This document shows, piece by piece, positions 7,393 through 17,408 of a stretch of DNA of 64,000 bases. Under the pieces are notes generated by a model. That model did not search any database, had not been told where the DNA came from, and was given only the letters and a program-made list of their open reading frames with translations. Each line of letters opens with the position of its first letter. Within the stretch, counting starts at the first letter, position 1. Origin of the DNA: Metabacillus sp. FJAT-52054 (lineage in GTDB: Bacteria > Bacillota > Bacilli > Bacillales > Bacillaceae); contig NZ_CP147407.1 in NCBI RefSeq assembly GCF_037201815.1, positions 2,426,723 through 2,490,722 of the forward strand. Reading direction: 5' to 3'. A program made the position numbers and the translations under genes.

Positions 7393-7748
7393 CGGCCGGG
7401 ATCTGGCCTTTTCCAGCCGGCCGCCTTCTCTTCCCGGCCAAAACCCACACGATTCCAGCCGTTCCGTCTTCCTTTCCAGCCGAACTTCTTTTTCCAGCCG
7501 ATACCGACCTTTTTCCAGCTGGTTCCCATCTCTTTCCGGCCAAAACCCACACGATTCCAGCCGTTCCGTCTTCCTTTCCAGCCGAACTTCTTTTTCCAGC
7601 CGATACCGACCCTTTTCCGGCCGGCCGCCTTCTGTTTCCGGCCAAAACCCACATGATTCCAGCTGTTCCGTCTTCCTTTCCAGCCAAACTTCTTTTTCCA
7701 GCCGGTCCCGTCCCTTTTCCAGCGGCCGGCCACAATCTGTTTCCGGGC
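7392..7748. repeat. 21-bp tandem repeat array with 102-bp higher-order period
   Basis: The core CC(A/G)GCC, preceded by a pyrimidine tract ending TTT or ATT, recurs at 7392, 7413, 7434, 7455, 7476, 7494, 7515, 7536, 7557, 7578, 7596, 7617, 7638, 7659, 7680, 7698, 7719 and 7743. Spacing is 21 bp except for an 18-bp unit every fifth repeat and one 24-bp unit at the end, so blocks of five repeats recur every 102 bp about three times. Units are in one orientation. All frames on both strands are nearly stop-free because the period is a multiple of three; this does not indicate coding. The array lies between two convergent terminators and so is probably little transcribed. Confidence 0.92.
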
Positions 7749-7781
7749 TGAAAATTTTCCACACCCTATACTAATCCACAT

Positions 7782-7810
7782 AAAAAAACCCGTACCAATA
7801 CAGGTACAGG
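7782..7810 (-). terminator. Rho-independent terminator of the acetyltransferase gene
   Basis: On the minus strand CCTGTACC pairs with GGTACGGG (one G-U) around a 6-nt loop, then seven T. Confidence 0.8.
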
Positions 7811-7826
7811 TCCTTCTCCTACCATT

Positions 7827-8345
7827 TTATTCAGCCTGCAGCGCAACCCACTCTCTCCGCAGAATCCCCATCACAATGCGGTCAAATGCTTTTCCGTCTC
7901 TGAGGACGGTTTCCCTCAGCCGTCCTTCTTCTTTAAAGCCTGCTTTGCGGTAAGTACGAATGGCTGGTTCATTGTATGAAATCACATCAAGACCAACACG
8001 GTTCAGATTCAGCTCGTAAAACGCGTATTGGAGAAGCAGCTGAAGCGCTTCAGCACCGTAGCCTTTTCCACGGTGTTCTTCCTCGCCGATTCCGATAGCA
8101 AGGAGGGCGCATTGATTATTCCACTCGATGCTGTGAAGTGCGGCAAATCCGAGAAGCTGATCTTCTTCATTTGTTCTGATCCTGAATTCAAGTGCTTTTG
8201 AAGGCGATTCCGGAACCTTTGGAAAAGCGTAATCGGTATCGACCATTCTCAGGTAATGACTGTTTCTCCAAGTTTTCATTTCCTCAATATCTGAACTTCT
8301 AGGCGCTGCAAGGCTTATAGCTGTTCCAGTAAATAAATCGATCAT
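7827..8345 (-). CDS. GNAT acetyltransferase (RimJ/RimL-like)
   Basis: A 172-residue GCN5-related N-acetyltransferase. The acetyl-CoA loop is visible as GEEEHRGKGYGAEALQLLL (R/Q-x-x-G-x-G/A), followed by the RimJ/L-type NLNRVGLDVISYNEPAIRTYRKAGFKEEG strand-helix, which is conserved across the ribosomal-protein-type acetyltransferases. The frame opens at ATG 8366, but that codon sits inside the GAGGGGGG ribosome binding site; ATG 8345 (MIDLFTGTAISL) is 11 bases downstream of it. Cytoplasmic. The acceptor may be an alpha-amino group, a small amine or an antibiotic; this is undecided. Confidence 0.85.
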   Translation of the reverse strand: MIDLFTGTAISLAAPRSSDIEEMKTWRNSHYLRMVDTDYAFPKVPESPSKALEFRIRTNEEDQLLGFAALHSIEWNNQCALLAIGIGEEEHRGKGYGAEALQLLLQYAFYELNLNRVGLDVISYNEPAIRTYRKAGFKEEGRLRETVLRDGKAFDRIVMGILRREWVALQAE

Positions 8346-8531
8346 TTGATGTATGTCCCCCCTCATTTTGGGGGCTCAGACGGTGCCGGCCCCGCTTTTT
8401 TTAAAATTGGTATTCAGCACGGCAATCATAGGCGTATCTCCTCTTGTTAAGATATGTGAATTATATGACAATTCAGCGTGTAAATCAACGGAAAATGGCA
8501 TATAATGGATCAAGAATAGGAGGACGGGTGA

Positions 8532-8969
8532 ATGAAGGCTACTGTCAGACAGGGTGCGGTTTATGCTGTGTTTTTATTTTTAGCGGGATGGTTATTGCTA
8601 AGCGGTGCACAATTCGGATTGACATTAGAAAAAGAAGCGGCAGAAACGTATGAGATGAGAACGTATCATGCCTTTCTGGCTCTCTTTCCCATAGGTGCAG
8701 GGATGCTGTTTGCCGTCCCGGAAGTGATGTTGGATTTTTGGAGAGAAGGACGCTGGAAGATTAATTGGCTTAAACTTTTAATAGTCGGACTCCCTCTCGC
8801 GTACTTGACTGGAGGAAGTCTGCAATTCCTGACAGGAGCAAATCTGCTGCCATTTTCTGATTTTTTCACAGGGGGATACGGGACCCTTCAAGGTCTTACG
8901 ATTAGTACCATTTGTGCCACCGCTTTTGGATACACTCTGCTTTCAAGCGTAAGAAAGCAGCCCGGCTAA
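8532..8969 (+). CDS. Small integral membrane protein, unknown
   Basis: A 145-residue protein with four likely membrane segments (around residues 8-28, 48-68, 80-100 and 115-138), including AVFLFLAGWLLLSGAQ and FLALFPIGAGMLFAV. AGGAGG precedes ATG 8532 by nine bases, and a TATAAT at about 8501 is a candidate -10 box. I do not recognise the family. It stands alone, convergent with the P450 gene. There are no cysteine or metal motifs and no clear transporter signature. Confidence 0.7.
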   Translation: MKATVRQGAVYAVFLFLAGWLLLSGAQFGLTLEKEAAETYEMRTYHAFLALFPIGAGMLFAVPEVMLDFWREGRWKINWLKLLIVGLPLAYLTGGSLQFLTGANLLPFSDFFTGGYGTLQGLTISTICATAFGYTLLSSVRKQPG

Positions 8970-8983
8970 GAGCTGCTTTCACA

Positions 8984-11900
8984 TTATTTTCCTGGCCATA
9001 CATCCTTCGCAAATCGCCCCTGCTGATGAAGATCAGCAAGCCAAGCGGCCGCCTCTTCCTCTGAGGCATTTTTTACTGCCTGGTAACTCTCTTTCAAAGC
9101 CCCTTCAACGTTCGGCGCCATTTTACTGCCGTCCCCGCATATATAGAGGTGTCCATTTTTCTCCAAAAGAAGGGCAATCAGCTTGGACGCATGTTCTTTA
9201 ATCAGTTGCTGCACGTAAATTTTCGCGCTGCCTTCCTCACGGGAAAAGGCGGTGTGCAAAAAGACAAGCCCGTCCTTTTCCGCTTCCTTTAGCTCCTGCT
9301 CATAAAGAAAATCGTGTTTGCTGTTTCTGCAGCCGAAATAAAGATGGGCAACACCAAGCTTGCAGCCTTGCTCCTGAAGAACACGGCGTCCCTGGAGAAA
9401 GCCTCTGAATGGTGCAACTCCGCTGCCCGCCCCGACCATGATGATCGGCGTCTCCGGATTCGCAGGGCGTTGGAAGCCGTTTAGCGGTTCTCTTACGAAA
9501 CATGCAACCTCGTCTCCCGGCAGCAAACCGGCAAGATAGCCGGATGAGACCCCCTTGTATTCCCCAGCACCGCTCCATGCTTGCTCCTTCAATACGCTGA
9601 CGGTCAGGCTGACTCTGCCGGGGAACTTATCCGGGGAGCTGGAGATGGAATAATAACGGGGCTTTAATGCAGGAAGCATGCCAATGTACCGCTCAAACGA
9701 GAGCTCGCACGCCATGTATTTTTCCAATAGCTCAAGAATTGAAATTCGTTTAGCCAGGATGTCCTCCTGGTATCTATTTAGCATGGCCTCAAGCTCAACC
9801 TTATGAGGAGGACAAACTGTAGCCTCCGTGAGGGCTTTAAGCTGATTTCTTGTCACAGGGTGCTGCAGCTCCACACATGCTGAAAGCAGCTTTCGAACTT
9901 CAATGGGCTGGCCCATAGGCAAGTGAGAAGCTCCTTCTCCTTTAAGGACAACCGTTTCCCGGCCGGATAGACGAAAACGGCGGAGCACGCGATTTACGGA
10001 TTCAGGACTGTTGCATGGCAGGATTCCGATATGGCCCCCTTCCCTGTAGTTCACATCTTTCGGCAGCGAAATTTCAATGTAACGGGTACTTCTGGCGCTT
10101 AAAGACGACTGCAGCTCCTTATTTACCGCGATCTTCGCTGTAAACGCCTTGTACACTTCTGCCATGGGGGCCAGGGTGTCGCCGCTTACAAATTCCACGG
10201 TCAGTTTATCCGATTCCTCTAAGCTCTCAGCCTGAAGCTCTATGTGAAAATGGGAGGCAAGTGAAGGCCATAGCTCACGTTCCCATTCTTTGTATTCTCC
10301 ATAAAGATCCGTGTCTGCATCTCCTTGACCAAGTCTTGCAATCCGAAGTGCCCCTTTTTCCTCAAGCTTCTGATCAATATAGACAGGAATTCGCTGATAG
10401 GTAGCGGACCAGCTTCGGTCTCCGCAGCCAAAGACTGCAAAGGCCACCCCACTCATTTCCGCTGCATTTGCCTCAGCCACCCAGCTGATAAACTTCCTTG
10501 CATGATCCGGCGGGCTCCCGTTATAGGAAGAGGAGATGATGATGACAGCCCCCTGATTCGGCAGCCTGCACACGAAATCATCGAGCGGGCCGATTTTGAC
10601 TTGAAAACCGAGGCCGGCCGCCCTTTTCGCCAGCTGTTTAGCGAGCCCTTCCGAGGTACCCATATTTGAACCAAAGAGAATAAGAAGCGGGGACCCGTGT
10701 GAGTTCTCTAATTTGGATTGAATAGACGGAATTACTGATTCTTCGATAGACTTTTCCATATCAGGAGCGGGACCAATCCATTTCTTTCTCGTTTTAACCT
10801 TCATGGTAAACCCGTTCGGCTTCCAGCTAAGAGTCTCTTTGATATCAAGCTGATAATCTGTATGATCAATGAAGTCAAAATGCTTCAGCAGCAAGCCGAG
10901 GACCAGCGTGGCCTCATGAAGGGCAAACTGCTGTCCGATACAGGCCCGCTGGCCGTTTCCAAAAGGTTTGAACGCATGGGGGGGAATCGTGCTCATATCC
11001 TCAAATCTCTCTGGCATAAAGTCGGCTGCATCGTCGCCCCATACACTTTTATCACGGTGGAGCCGGGGAATCAGAACGGTTACTTCCTGTCCTTTTTCAA
11101 GCGCAAATCTCCCGCCGATTACTTCCGGTTCTTTGGCGTAAAGGGAAATAGCGGGAGCTGTAGGCCAGAGGCGAAGCGTTTCATTTAGAATCATTTGAAC
11201 ATATTTCAGTTTTTTAACCTCTTTATATGTTGGGACAGACGATGTTAAAACGCGGTCCGCTTCCTCCTGAGCTCTTTGCAGCACGTGTTTATTCTTAAGA
11301 AGCAGGTAAAAAGCAAAAGACAGAAGACCGCTTGTTGTTTCATGGCCGGCGATTAAAAATGTAAGGATCTGAAACCGGATGTTCTCATCGTCAAGCAGCT
11401 CCCCCGTCTCGGGATCCGTGTTTCGAAGCATGCGGGACAGCAGATCGTCTGCCCATTCCGCTTCCGGAAGCCGCTTCCTCTCTTCAATCACTTGATCGAC
11501 CAGATTAAACATTACCTGGATGTGGGCCTGAAATGACGCTTCTTTCTCTGCAAACAGCGCGGCCTCTTTTTTTGAGCGCATGAGCTTGCTCATCGCATCA
11601 CTAAGAGCTGCTCCCATGCTTTCTATGAAAGGATGGAATTGCTCGCGATAAAAGCTGTTGAACCGGTAGTTAAAACCGCAGAGACCGATTGTATCCAAAG
11701 TCAGCCTCGTCATATCTTCTGATACATCAATTGAATCTCCCTCATTCATACGCTCCCATTTTTGCAAAAGCTGGACCGCAATGTCGATCATCATTGAATG
11801 ATAGCCTTTCATCGCCTTTTGACTGAAGCATGGAAGAAGAATATGATGAGCCTTTTTCCAATTTGGCTCATGCGTCCAGCTTGTAAAAAGACCATCTCCC

Positions 11901-12151
11901 GATAACGGCCGGAGGTTTTGCAAGGCATGGCTCACGCTTTTATCAAAACGGGATTCATCGAATACTTCTGAGGCAAGCTTATGATTCGAGATGAAAATTG
12001 TCGCATTTTTGGGCCTGTCGAATTGAAAAATAGGCCCTGCCCTTTCCGATACTTTCATAAGGGATTGAACCAGTTTTTCAGGGTTCAGCACCGGCCGGGC
12101 ATGATTGGAACTTTTCAGCTCAAGCTTTGGAACACGGCTTCGCGGTGTCAT
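8984..12151 (-). CDS. CYP102-type P450/NADPH reductase fusion, copy A
   Basis: A 1055-residue self-sufficient fatty acid monooxygenase of the P450-BM3 (CYP102A) family. Order of domains: P450 (residues 1 to about 460) with AGHETTSG in helix I, ETLR in helix K and heme ligand Cys in [11 protein letters not shown]; a flavodoxin-like FMN domain starting [14 protein letters not shown]; then an FAD/NADPH reductase with [21 protein letters not shown] and LYFGCRN, ending AKDVW. The residue facing the heme in BM3 (Phe in GDGLFTSW) is kept, but the BM3 carboxylate anchors Arg47/Tyr51 align with Asn and Phe (PKNATIF). Expected to hydroxylate fatty acids near the chain end. It is a tandem paralogue of the next gene, with its own upstream region. 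Confidence 0.93.
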   Translation of the reverse strand: MTPRSRVPKLELKSSNHARPVLNPEKLVQSLMKVSERAGPIFQFDRPKNATIFISNHKLASEVFDESRFDKSVSHALQNLRPLSGDGLFTSWTHEPNWKKAHHILLPCFSQKAMKGYHSMMIDIAVQLLQKWERMNEGDSIDVSEDMTRLTLDTIGLCGFNYRFNSFYREQFHPFIESMGAALSDAMSKLMRSKKEAALFAEKEASFQAHIQVMFNLVDQVIEERKRLPEAEWADDLLSRMLRNTDPETGELLDDENIRFQILTFLIAGHETTSGLLSFAFYLLLKNKHVLQRAQEEADRVLTSSVPTYKEVKKLKYVQMILNETLRLWPTAPAISLYAKEPEVIGGRFALEKGQEVTVLIPRLHRDKSVWGDDAADFMPERFEDMSTIPPHAFKPFGNGQRACIGQQFALHEATLVLGLLLKHFDFIDHTDYQLDIKETLSWKPNGFTMKVKTRKKWIGPAPDMEKSIEESVIPSIQSKLENSHGSPLLILFGSNMGTSEGLAKQLAKRAAGLGFQVKIGPLDDFVCRLPNQGAVIIISSSYNGSPPDHARKFISWVAEANAAEMSGVAFAVFGCGDRSWSATYQRIPVYIDQKLEEKGALRIARLGQGDADTDLYGEYKEWERELWPSLASHFHIELQAESLEESDKLTVEFVSGDTLAPMAEVYKAFTAKIAVNKELQSSLSARSTRYIEISLPKDVNYREGGHIGILPCNSPESVNRVLRRFRLSGRETVVLKGEGASHLPMGQPIEVRKLLSACVELQHPVTRNQLKALTEATVCPPHKVELEAMLNRYQEDILAKRISILELLEKYMACELSFERYIGMLPALKPRYYSISSSPDKFPGRVSLTVSVLKEQAWSGAGEYKGVSSGYLAGLLPGDEVACFVREPLNGFQRPANPETPIIMVGAGSGVAPFRGFLQGRRVLQEQGCKLGVAHLYFGCRNSKHDFLYEQELKEAEKDGLVFLHTAFSREEGSAKIYVQQLIKEHASKLIALLLEKNGHLYICGDGSKMAPNVEGALKESYQAVKNASEEEAAAWLADLHQQGRFAKDVWPGK

Positions 12152-12241
12152 CTGATGATACCTACTTTCGCTTATAATTCAAGCTTTACTCCATGAATCT
12201 CATGTTTTTCTCCCATTTAGAATCTATCACGTTAAAGATTT

Positions 12242-12271
12242 GCTATAACCATATGCGTTTATACTTTTCAA
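12242..12271 (-). promoter_or_regulatory. Candidate promoter for P450 copy A
   Basis: On the minus strand TTGAAA (12271-12266), an 18-bp spacer and TATAGC (12247-12242). It lies about 90 bp before the copy A start and after the terminator of copy B, which suggests independent transcription. No 20-bp palindrome like that at 16239-16258 is present here. Confidence 0.4.
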
Positions 12272-12338
12272 ACCAAAAGAATGATATATAAATATGCAGA
12301 ATCTCTCATTTTGTGTGGACAATCGCTCTAGCTCGCAC

Positions 12339-12362
12339 AAAAAAAGACCGGATTATTCCGGT
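12339..12362 (-). terminator. Rho-independent terminator after P450 copy B
   Basis: On the minus strand ACCGGA and TCCGGT form a stem with a 4-nt loop, followed by CTTTTTTT. It separates the two P450 transcripts. Confidence 0.75.
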
Positions 12363-12438
12363 TCCGGCCCTTCCTGCCAATATTTTCATAGAGAAACAAT
12401 TGAAAGCAGCCCTTGTATTCCGGCTGCTTTCTTCCCTG

Positions 12439-15400
12439 TTATTTGCCTGCCCATACATCCTTTGCAAAACGGCCTTGCTGCTGAAGGTCAGCGAGCCATT
12501 TTTCTGCGTCTTCTTCAGAAGCATTTTTTTCTGTCTTATAGCTCTCTTTCATAACCGTTTCCACATCCGGAGCCATTTTGCTGCCATCCCCGCATATATA
12601 GAGGTGTCCCTTAAGATCAAGAAGCGATATTAAATGGGAAGAATCCTCTTTCATCAGATGCTGAACATACGTTTTGGCCATGCCTTCCTCACGAGAGAAA
12701 GCGGTATGAAGGGTTACCAAGCCATCCTTCTCCGCGTCAAGGAGCTCCTGCTCATACAAATAATCGTGCTCTCTCGCTCTGCACCCGAAATAGAGATGGG
12801 CTTCTCCGAGCTTGTATCCCCGCTCCTTTAAAGCACGCCGTCCCTGTAAAAACCCTCTAAAAGGAGCAATTCCCGTACCAGGGCCTACCATAATGATTGG
12901 CGTTTCAGAATCCGCAGGACGTTCAAAACCGCTTTGAGGCTCTTTGACAAAACACGTTACCCGGTCTCCCGGGAGCAAGCGGGCAAGATAGCCAGAAGCG
13001 ACTCCATTGTATTCACCCGTTCCGCTCCAAGCCGTATCCTTTAATACACTTACCGTCAGGCTCACTTTTTCAGGAGACATTTCAGGTGAGCTGGAAATGG
13101 AATAATAGCGCGGCTTCAGTGATGGAAGCAAATTCAAGAACTGTTCAAACGGAAGTTCACATGCCATGTATGTTTCCAAAAGCTCGAGCATCGTTACCCG
13201 TTTTGCTAGTATTTCTTCCGGATAATTGGCGAGCATTGCTTCAAGCTCCATGCGATGCGGCGGACAAACATTTACAGCAGCCAGTATTTTAAGCTGTGAT
13301 CTCGTGACCGGCTCTTGAAGTTCCACATATTTGGAGAACAGCTCCCGAACTCCAATAGGATGACCCTTCGGCAAATGGGAGGTGCTTGCTCCTTCCCCAT
13401 TCAAAAGAAGCTGTTCCTGTCCATTCAAGCGGAAGCGGCGCAAAACACGGCTGACGATCTCCGGGCTGTTTTTAGGAAAAATTCCAATGTGCCCGCCTTC
13501 TTTATAACCTATGCCCTCAGGCAGAAGTAATTCAATATGGCGGGTGCTGCGCCCGCTTACTTCAGATTGAAGCTCTTTTGCCGCACTTACTTCAGCTGTA
13601 AAAGCGTTATAGGATTCGGAAAGGGGGACAGCCGTTTCACCTGTAACAAATTCTACTGACAAACCTTCACCTGCCGCAGGTTCTTCCGCAGACAGCTGAA
13701 CTCTAAAATAGGAAGCAGCGGATGGCCAAAACTCTTCCTGCCACGCTTCATAATCCCCATCAAAATCAGCGTCTGCATCTCCTTCTCCCTTCAGCGCAAA
13801 GCGGATGGCGCCTTTTTCTTCTAAAGTCCGGTCAATAAGATCGGGAATACGCTGATACGTACTTGCCCAGTTGCGGTCCCCGCAGCCGAATACCGTATAT
13901 TGCACACCCTTCACTTCATCCGAATCTGCTCCCCTCAGCCATTCGGTAAACTTCTGGGCGTTGTCAGGAGGATTGCCGTTGTAGGACGCGGAAAAAATAA
14001 CAACCGCGCCTTCCCGAGGCAGTCTTCCCGTATATTCATCAAGCGGAGCGGCTTTTGCATTGAAACCATACCTTACCCCTTTTTCTGCAAGCTCCATTGC
14101 CAAGCCTTCGGATGTACCCATATTTGAGCCATAAAGAACGAGCAATGGTGTCTGATGAGCATCCTCTGGAGGCTTAGAGACAGCCTCTGTCTTGCTTGCT
14201 TTCAAAGCCTCTTCTGCCTGTACGGAAAAGCCCATCCATTTTTTTCGGGATTTCACCTTCATCGTAAATTGATTTGGTTTTAAGGTTAGCGTCTCTTTCA
14301 CATCCAGCTCATAGCCGGTATGATCGGTAAAATCAAAATGCTTCAGGAGCAGCCCCATGACGAGAGTGGCTTCATGAAGAGCAAACTGCTGGCCGATACA
14401 GGCGCGCTGCCCGTTTCCGAACGGTTTGAAAGCATGCGGAGGAATCGTGCTCATATCCTCGAACCGCTCAGGCTTGAACTCTTCGGCATCTTCCCCCCAA
14501 ACGGAACGATCGCGGTGAAGCTGCGGAAGGAGAACGGTTACTTCCTCTCCTCTTCCAATGGAATACTCTCCTCCAATGACTTGATCCTCTTTCGCATAGA
14601 GGGAAAAAGCAGGAGCGGTTGGCCAAAGTCTAAGCGTTTCATTTAGAATCATCTGAACATATTTCAGCTTCTTGACCTCTTTGTAGCTTGGAACAGAATC
14701 CGTCAATACACGGTCGGCTTCTTCCTGCGCCTTCTTTAATACGTCTGGATTTTTCAGCAAATAGTAAAAAGCAAAGGATAGCATACCGCTCGTGGTTTCA
14801 TGGCCTGCAATGAGGAACGTGATAATCTGGAATCGAATATTTTCATCACTTAGCCCTTCCCCTGTTTCCGGATCCTTGCTTCTCAGCATGTGGGAGAGGA
14901 GATCGTCTGCCCATTCCTGCTCGGGCTGTTCTTTCCGTTCCTCAATGAGCTGATCAACCAGACTGAACATGGATTGAATGTTCTGCTGAAAAACTTCTTC
15001 TTTTTTTCTCAAAAAAGCTTCATCCGTTTCCGTACGCTGAAGCTTGCTCATCGCTTCTCCAAGTGCTCCTGTCATACTCTCAATGAAGGGATGGAAGTTT
15101 TCGCGGTAATAGCTGTTGAACCGGTAGTTAAATCCGCAAAGTCCGATTGTATCAAGCGTCAGTCTTGTCATATCTTCAGAAACATCTACAGCGTCCCCTG
15201 CATTCAGCCGCTCCCATTTTTGCACGAGCTGAATGGCTATGTCGGCCATCATATTATGGTAGCCTTTCATCGCTTTTTGGCTGAAGCTTGGGAGCAGGAT
15301 ATTGTGGGCCTTCTTCCAATTCGGCTCATGCGTCCAGCTTGTAAACAATCCATCTCCTGAAAAAGCACGGACATTTTGAAGTGCCTGACTTACACTTTTA

Positions 15401-15609
15401 TCAAACCTTGTTTCGTCTGAAACCTCCGCAGCAAGATCGCGTCCTGACAAATACACCGTTGATTGCGTTGGTTTTTCGAACCGGAAAATGGGCCCCATTT
15501 TTTTAGCAATTTCCATAAGTGACTGAACAGGTTTGGCCGGATTTAGAAGCGGAAGATGTCCATAGTCTCCCTGAAGCTCCGGCATTTGAATTTTGCTCGT
15601 CGTGGTCAT
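12439..15609 (-). CDS. CYP102-type P450/NADPH reductase fusion, copy B
   Basis: A 1056-residue full-length paralogue of copy A, with long stretches nearly identical by eye (for example around [21 protein letters not shown] in both). The P450 motifs [12 protein letters not shown] and [11 protein letters not shown] are intact, as are [14 protein letters not shown] in the FMN domain and [21 protein letters not shown] and AKDVWAG in the reductase. At the BM3 Arg47/Tyr51 positions it has Gln and Tyr (PTQSTVY). It follows the TetR-family regulator by 27 bp and is almost certainly co-transcribed with it from the palindrome-controlled promoter, the bscR-cypB (fatR-cyp102A3) arrangement of B. subtilis. 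Cytoplasmic, NADPH-dependent. Confidence 0.94.
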   Translation of the reverse strand: MTTTSKIQMPELQGDYGHLPLLNPAKPVQSLMEIAKKMGPIFRFEKPTQSTVYLSGRDLAAEVSDETRFDKSVSQALQNVRAFSGDGLFTSWTHEPNWKKAHNILLPSFSQKAMKGYHNMMADIAIQLVQKWERLNAGDAVDVSEDMTRLTLDTIGLCGFNYRFNSYYRENFHPFIESMTGALGEAMSKLQRTETDEAFLRKKEEVFQQNIQSMFSLVDQLIEERKEQPEQEWADDLLSHMLRSKDPETGEGLSDENIRFQIITFLIAGHETTSGMLSFAFYYLLKNPDVLKKAQEEADRVLTDSVPSYKEVKKLKYVQMILNETLRLWPTAPAFSLYAKEDQVIGGEYSIGRGEEVTVLLPQLHRDRSVWGEDAEEFKPERFEDMSTIPPHAFKPFGNGQRACIGQQFALHEATLVMGLLLKHFDFTDHTGYELDVKETLTLKPNQFTMKVKSRKKWMGFSVQAEEALKASKTEAVSKPPEDAHQTPLLVLYGSNMGTSEGLAMELAEKGVRYGFNAKAAPLDEYTGRLPREGAVVIFSASYNGNPPDNAQKFTEWLRGADSDEVKGVQYTVFGCGDRNWASTYQRIPDLIDRTLEEKGAIRFALKGEGDADADFDGDYEAWQEEFWPSAASYFRVQLSAEEPAAGEGLSVEFVTGETAVPLSESYNAFTAEVSAAKELQSEVSGRSTRHIELLLPEGIGYKEGGHIGIFPKNSPEIVSRVLRRFRLNGQEQLLLNGEGASTSHLPKGHPIGVRELFSKYVELQEPVTRSQLKILAAVNVCPPHRMELEAMLANYPEEILAKRVTMLELLETYMACELPFEQFLNLLPSLKPRYYSISSSPEMSPEKVSLTVSVLKDTAWSGTGEYNGVASGYLARLLPGDRVTCFVKEPQSGFERPADSETPIIMVGPGTGIAPFRGFLQGRRALKERGYKLGEAHLYFGCRAREHDYLYEQELLDAEKDGLVTLHTAFSREEGMAKTYVQHLMKEDSSHLISLLDLKGHLYICGDGSKMAPDVETVMKESYKTEKNASEEDAEKWLADLQQQGRFAKDVWAGK

Positions 15610-15636
15610 CGTGCATTCCTTCTTTCAGAGTGATTT

Positions 15637-16218
15637 TCAATCATGAATTCTGACAGCATCCCAGCAGCTTGCTTCAATCCCTTTCATTAGCTCGGGAGTT
15701 TCTTCAAGATGTCCAGCCCGTATAAGGCGGTGAAGTTCCATAAACGATCCAAAAAAAATGGCAATTAAGCCGTTTGCCGGCAAATTGCGGATAATTTGTT
15801 TCGTCTTGCCTTTTTCAAAAAATTCATGAAGACCTGATAGGGCCTGAACAAATTGATTGGTGCTTTTTTCACTCAAAAAGTGAGCATGTGCATGATTTCT
15901 GATAAAACACAAAGCATGCTCATTCTCATTTGTGAAAGATACCATTCCATAAAAAAAGTGCTGAAATTGCTCACGGGAATTTTCCGAATCTGCCGGGTAT
16001 CCACTTCGAAGAGTTTGTTCAAAACGGCCGAGACATTGCTGAAACAGTACATTTCCGAGCGTCTCTTTATTCTCAAAATATCGGTAAATCGTCCCCGCTC
16101 CTACTCCAGCTTTTTCAGCGATTGCTGGAACAGCAGTGGCATCGAATCCTCTTTCAGCAAACAAAATGAGTCCTGCCTGCAATATTTGATTTTCTTTTCC
16201 TGCTGCAGCTGTAGCCAT
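15637..16218 (-). CDS. TetR-family regulator of P450 (BscR/FatR-like)
   Basis: A 193-residue TetR/AcrR regulator. The N-terminal helix-turn-helix reads [31 protein letters not shown], followed by the usual helical ligand-binding domain. In B. subtilis the equivalent repressor is released by fatty acids and controls the P450 downstream, so the same circuit is likely here. The frame runs open to 16353, but GGAGGGG lies six bases before the ATG at 16218, and a perfect operator palindrome sits 21 bp upstream of that start, which would be inside the gene if the longer start were used. Confidence 0.9.
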   Translation of the reverse strand: MATAAAGKENQILQAGLILFAERGFDATAVPAIAEKAGVGAGTIYRYFENKETLGNVLFQQCLGRFEQTLRSGYPADSENSREQFQHFFYGMVSFTNENEHALCFIRNHAHAHFLSEKSTNQFVQALSGLHEFFEKGKTKQIIRNLPANGLIAIFFGSFMELHRLIRAGHLEETPELMKGIEASCWDAVRIHD

Positions 16219-16238
16219 CCCAATCCCCTCCAAAACAG

Positions 16239-16258
16239 CGGAATGAACGTTCATTCCG
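16239..16258. promoter_or_regulatory. Perfect 20-bp operator palindrome (BscR/FatR type)
   Basis: CGGAATGAACGTTCATTCCG is self-complementary over all 20 bases. It resembles the GAATGAAC/GTTCATTC sites bound by TetR-family lipid regulators of Bacillus and lies just upstream of such a gene. Autoregulation is inferred. Confidence 0.85.
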
Positions 16259-16375
16259 TTTCTTTTAAAAGTGTAATCCTTGAAACGTGCCGCCGTGAAT
16301 AGAGCAGAAGAATGAAAATTTTCTGAGCTATAAAACCCAGAATGTTCGTACAATCTGACTTTTCATACAAATAAA

Positions 16376-16517
16376 GGGAAGGAAAAGCGGAGGGCGCTTG
16401 CTCAGCTGTGAGAGACGGTGGAACCGGGGCTGACAAAGTCGCTCTTTGACTTTGACAACCGGTGAAGCGGCCGAAGGGCTAGCGCCCGGAGCTGGACAAC
16501 ATAGAAAAGCGGAGGCG
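16376..16517. repeat. Bacillus-type interspersed intergenic repeat
   Basis: The segment AAAGCGGAGGGCGCTTGCTCA ... GGCTAGCGCCCGGAGCTGGACA, followed by a second AAAAGCGGAGGCGGCT start, has the wording of a repeat often found between genes in Bacillus-group genomes. Together with the operator and a terminator it fills the 390-bp gap between the TetR gene and yqjQ. Recognition is from memory, not from a search. Confidence 0.5.
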
Positions 16518-16560
16518 GCTACAAAGAATCAGGTAAAAATTTACACTTTCTAATTTCATG

Positions 16561-16591
16561 AAAAAAGACCGGATAATGATTCCGGTCTTTT
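16561..16591. terminator. Bidirectional rho-independent terminator
   Basis: AAAAGACCGGA (16563-16573) and TCCGGTCTTTT (16581-16591) form a perfect 11-bp stem. It ends yqjQ on the minus strand. Confidence 0.8.
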
Positions 16592-16608
16592 AGAAGCAGC
16601 CTAGCCTG

Positions 16609-17397
16609 TTATTTTTTATTAAACGCATTCCCTGCAAGTTTTTCCACTAATCCCGGCGCGATCTGGTACATAGTGCTTCCTGCATTCATCCATCTTGGCA
16701 GGTTGATTTCCCGTTTATACTTAACCATCGAGCCAATCACTTTATCTGCCACATAATCCGGCGATAGCATCCATCGCTCCACGTTTTTTGTGTAATCGCC
16801 GCTTTCATCTGCCGTTTCAAAGAAATTCGTTTTAATCGGTCCCGGGTTAACGGTTGTTACCTTGATTCCGGTCCCGCTGCATTCCATCCGCAGACTGTTT
16901 GAGAACCCCAGAACAGCATGCTTTGTTGCCGCATACAGGCTGGATTTAGGCGTAGCTATTTTCCCTGCTTGGGAAGCAATATTGATGATGTGACCGCTGC
17001 CTTGTTTTTTCATGGCTGGGAGGACAGCTTTTGTGCAGGCAATCAAGCCAAAGACATTGACTTCAAACATCCCTTCCATTTCCTGAAGAGTGGACTCTTC
17101 CACCGTCTTGAAGACCCCAAATCCGGCATTGTTAATGAGTACATCAATGCGGCCCGTCTCAGCCAGGAGCTGCTCGAAGACAGGTGAGATGCCTGTCGTA
17201 TCCGAAACATCCATTTTCGCATACTTGGCTTCCGTTCCATACGTCTGTTTCAGCTCCATAGCGAGTGCATGCAGACGGTCTTCTCTTCTCGCAAACAGTA
17301 CAGGCACTGCACCGGCCGCAGCTGTTTTTCTGGCCATCGCTTCTCCAATTCCTCCGGAGGCTCCGGTAATGTAAACGACTTTATTTTTAAGATTCAT
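16609..17397 (-). CDS. yqjQ: Short-chain dehydrogenase YqjQ
   Basis: A 262-residue classical SDR oxidoreductase. It has the nucleotide-binding [10 protein letters not shown] (residues 10-19), NNAG in the next strand, and the catalytic pair in [11 protein letters not shown] (Tyr-x-x-x-Lys), preceded by INIAS with the catalytic Ser. It is expected to use NADP(H), given ARREDRL after strand 2. It follows yqjP by 11 bp on the same strand, the order found in B. subtilis, so the two probably form an operon. The substrate is unknown. Confidence 0.9.
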   Translation of the reverse strand: MNLKNKVVYITGASGGIGEAMARKTAAAGAVPVLFARREDRLHALAMELKQTYGTEAKYAKMDVSDTTGISPVFEQLLAETGRIDVLINNAGFGVFKTVEESTLQEMEGMFEVNVFGLIACTKAVLPAMKKQGSGHIINIASQAGKIATPKSSLYAATKHAVLGFSNSLRMECSGTGIKVTTVNPGPIKTNFFETADESGDYTKNVERWMLSPDYVADKVIGSMVKYKREINLPRWMNAGSTMYQIAPGLVEKLAGNAFNKK

Positions 17398-17408
17398 GCT
17401 CCACCATC

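Noticed and set aside
7392..7748. CRISPR array.
   Set aside because: Repeats are contiguous with no unique spacers and no cas genes are nearby.
7137..7781. Several long overlapping frames on both strands across the tandem repeat (for example 202-214 residues on the minus strand, 137 on the plus).
   Set aside because: All frames are open because the repeat unit lacks stops and is a multiple of three. They have no ribosome binding sites, overlap the DinB-like gene, and are separated from transcription by terminators.
12192..12204. CATGA-ATC-TCATG palindrome as a second FatR/BscR operator before P450 copy A.
   Set aside because: Arms are only five bases and the spacing differs from the strong operator at 16239-16258; could be chance.
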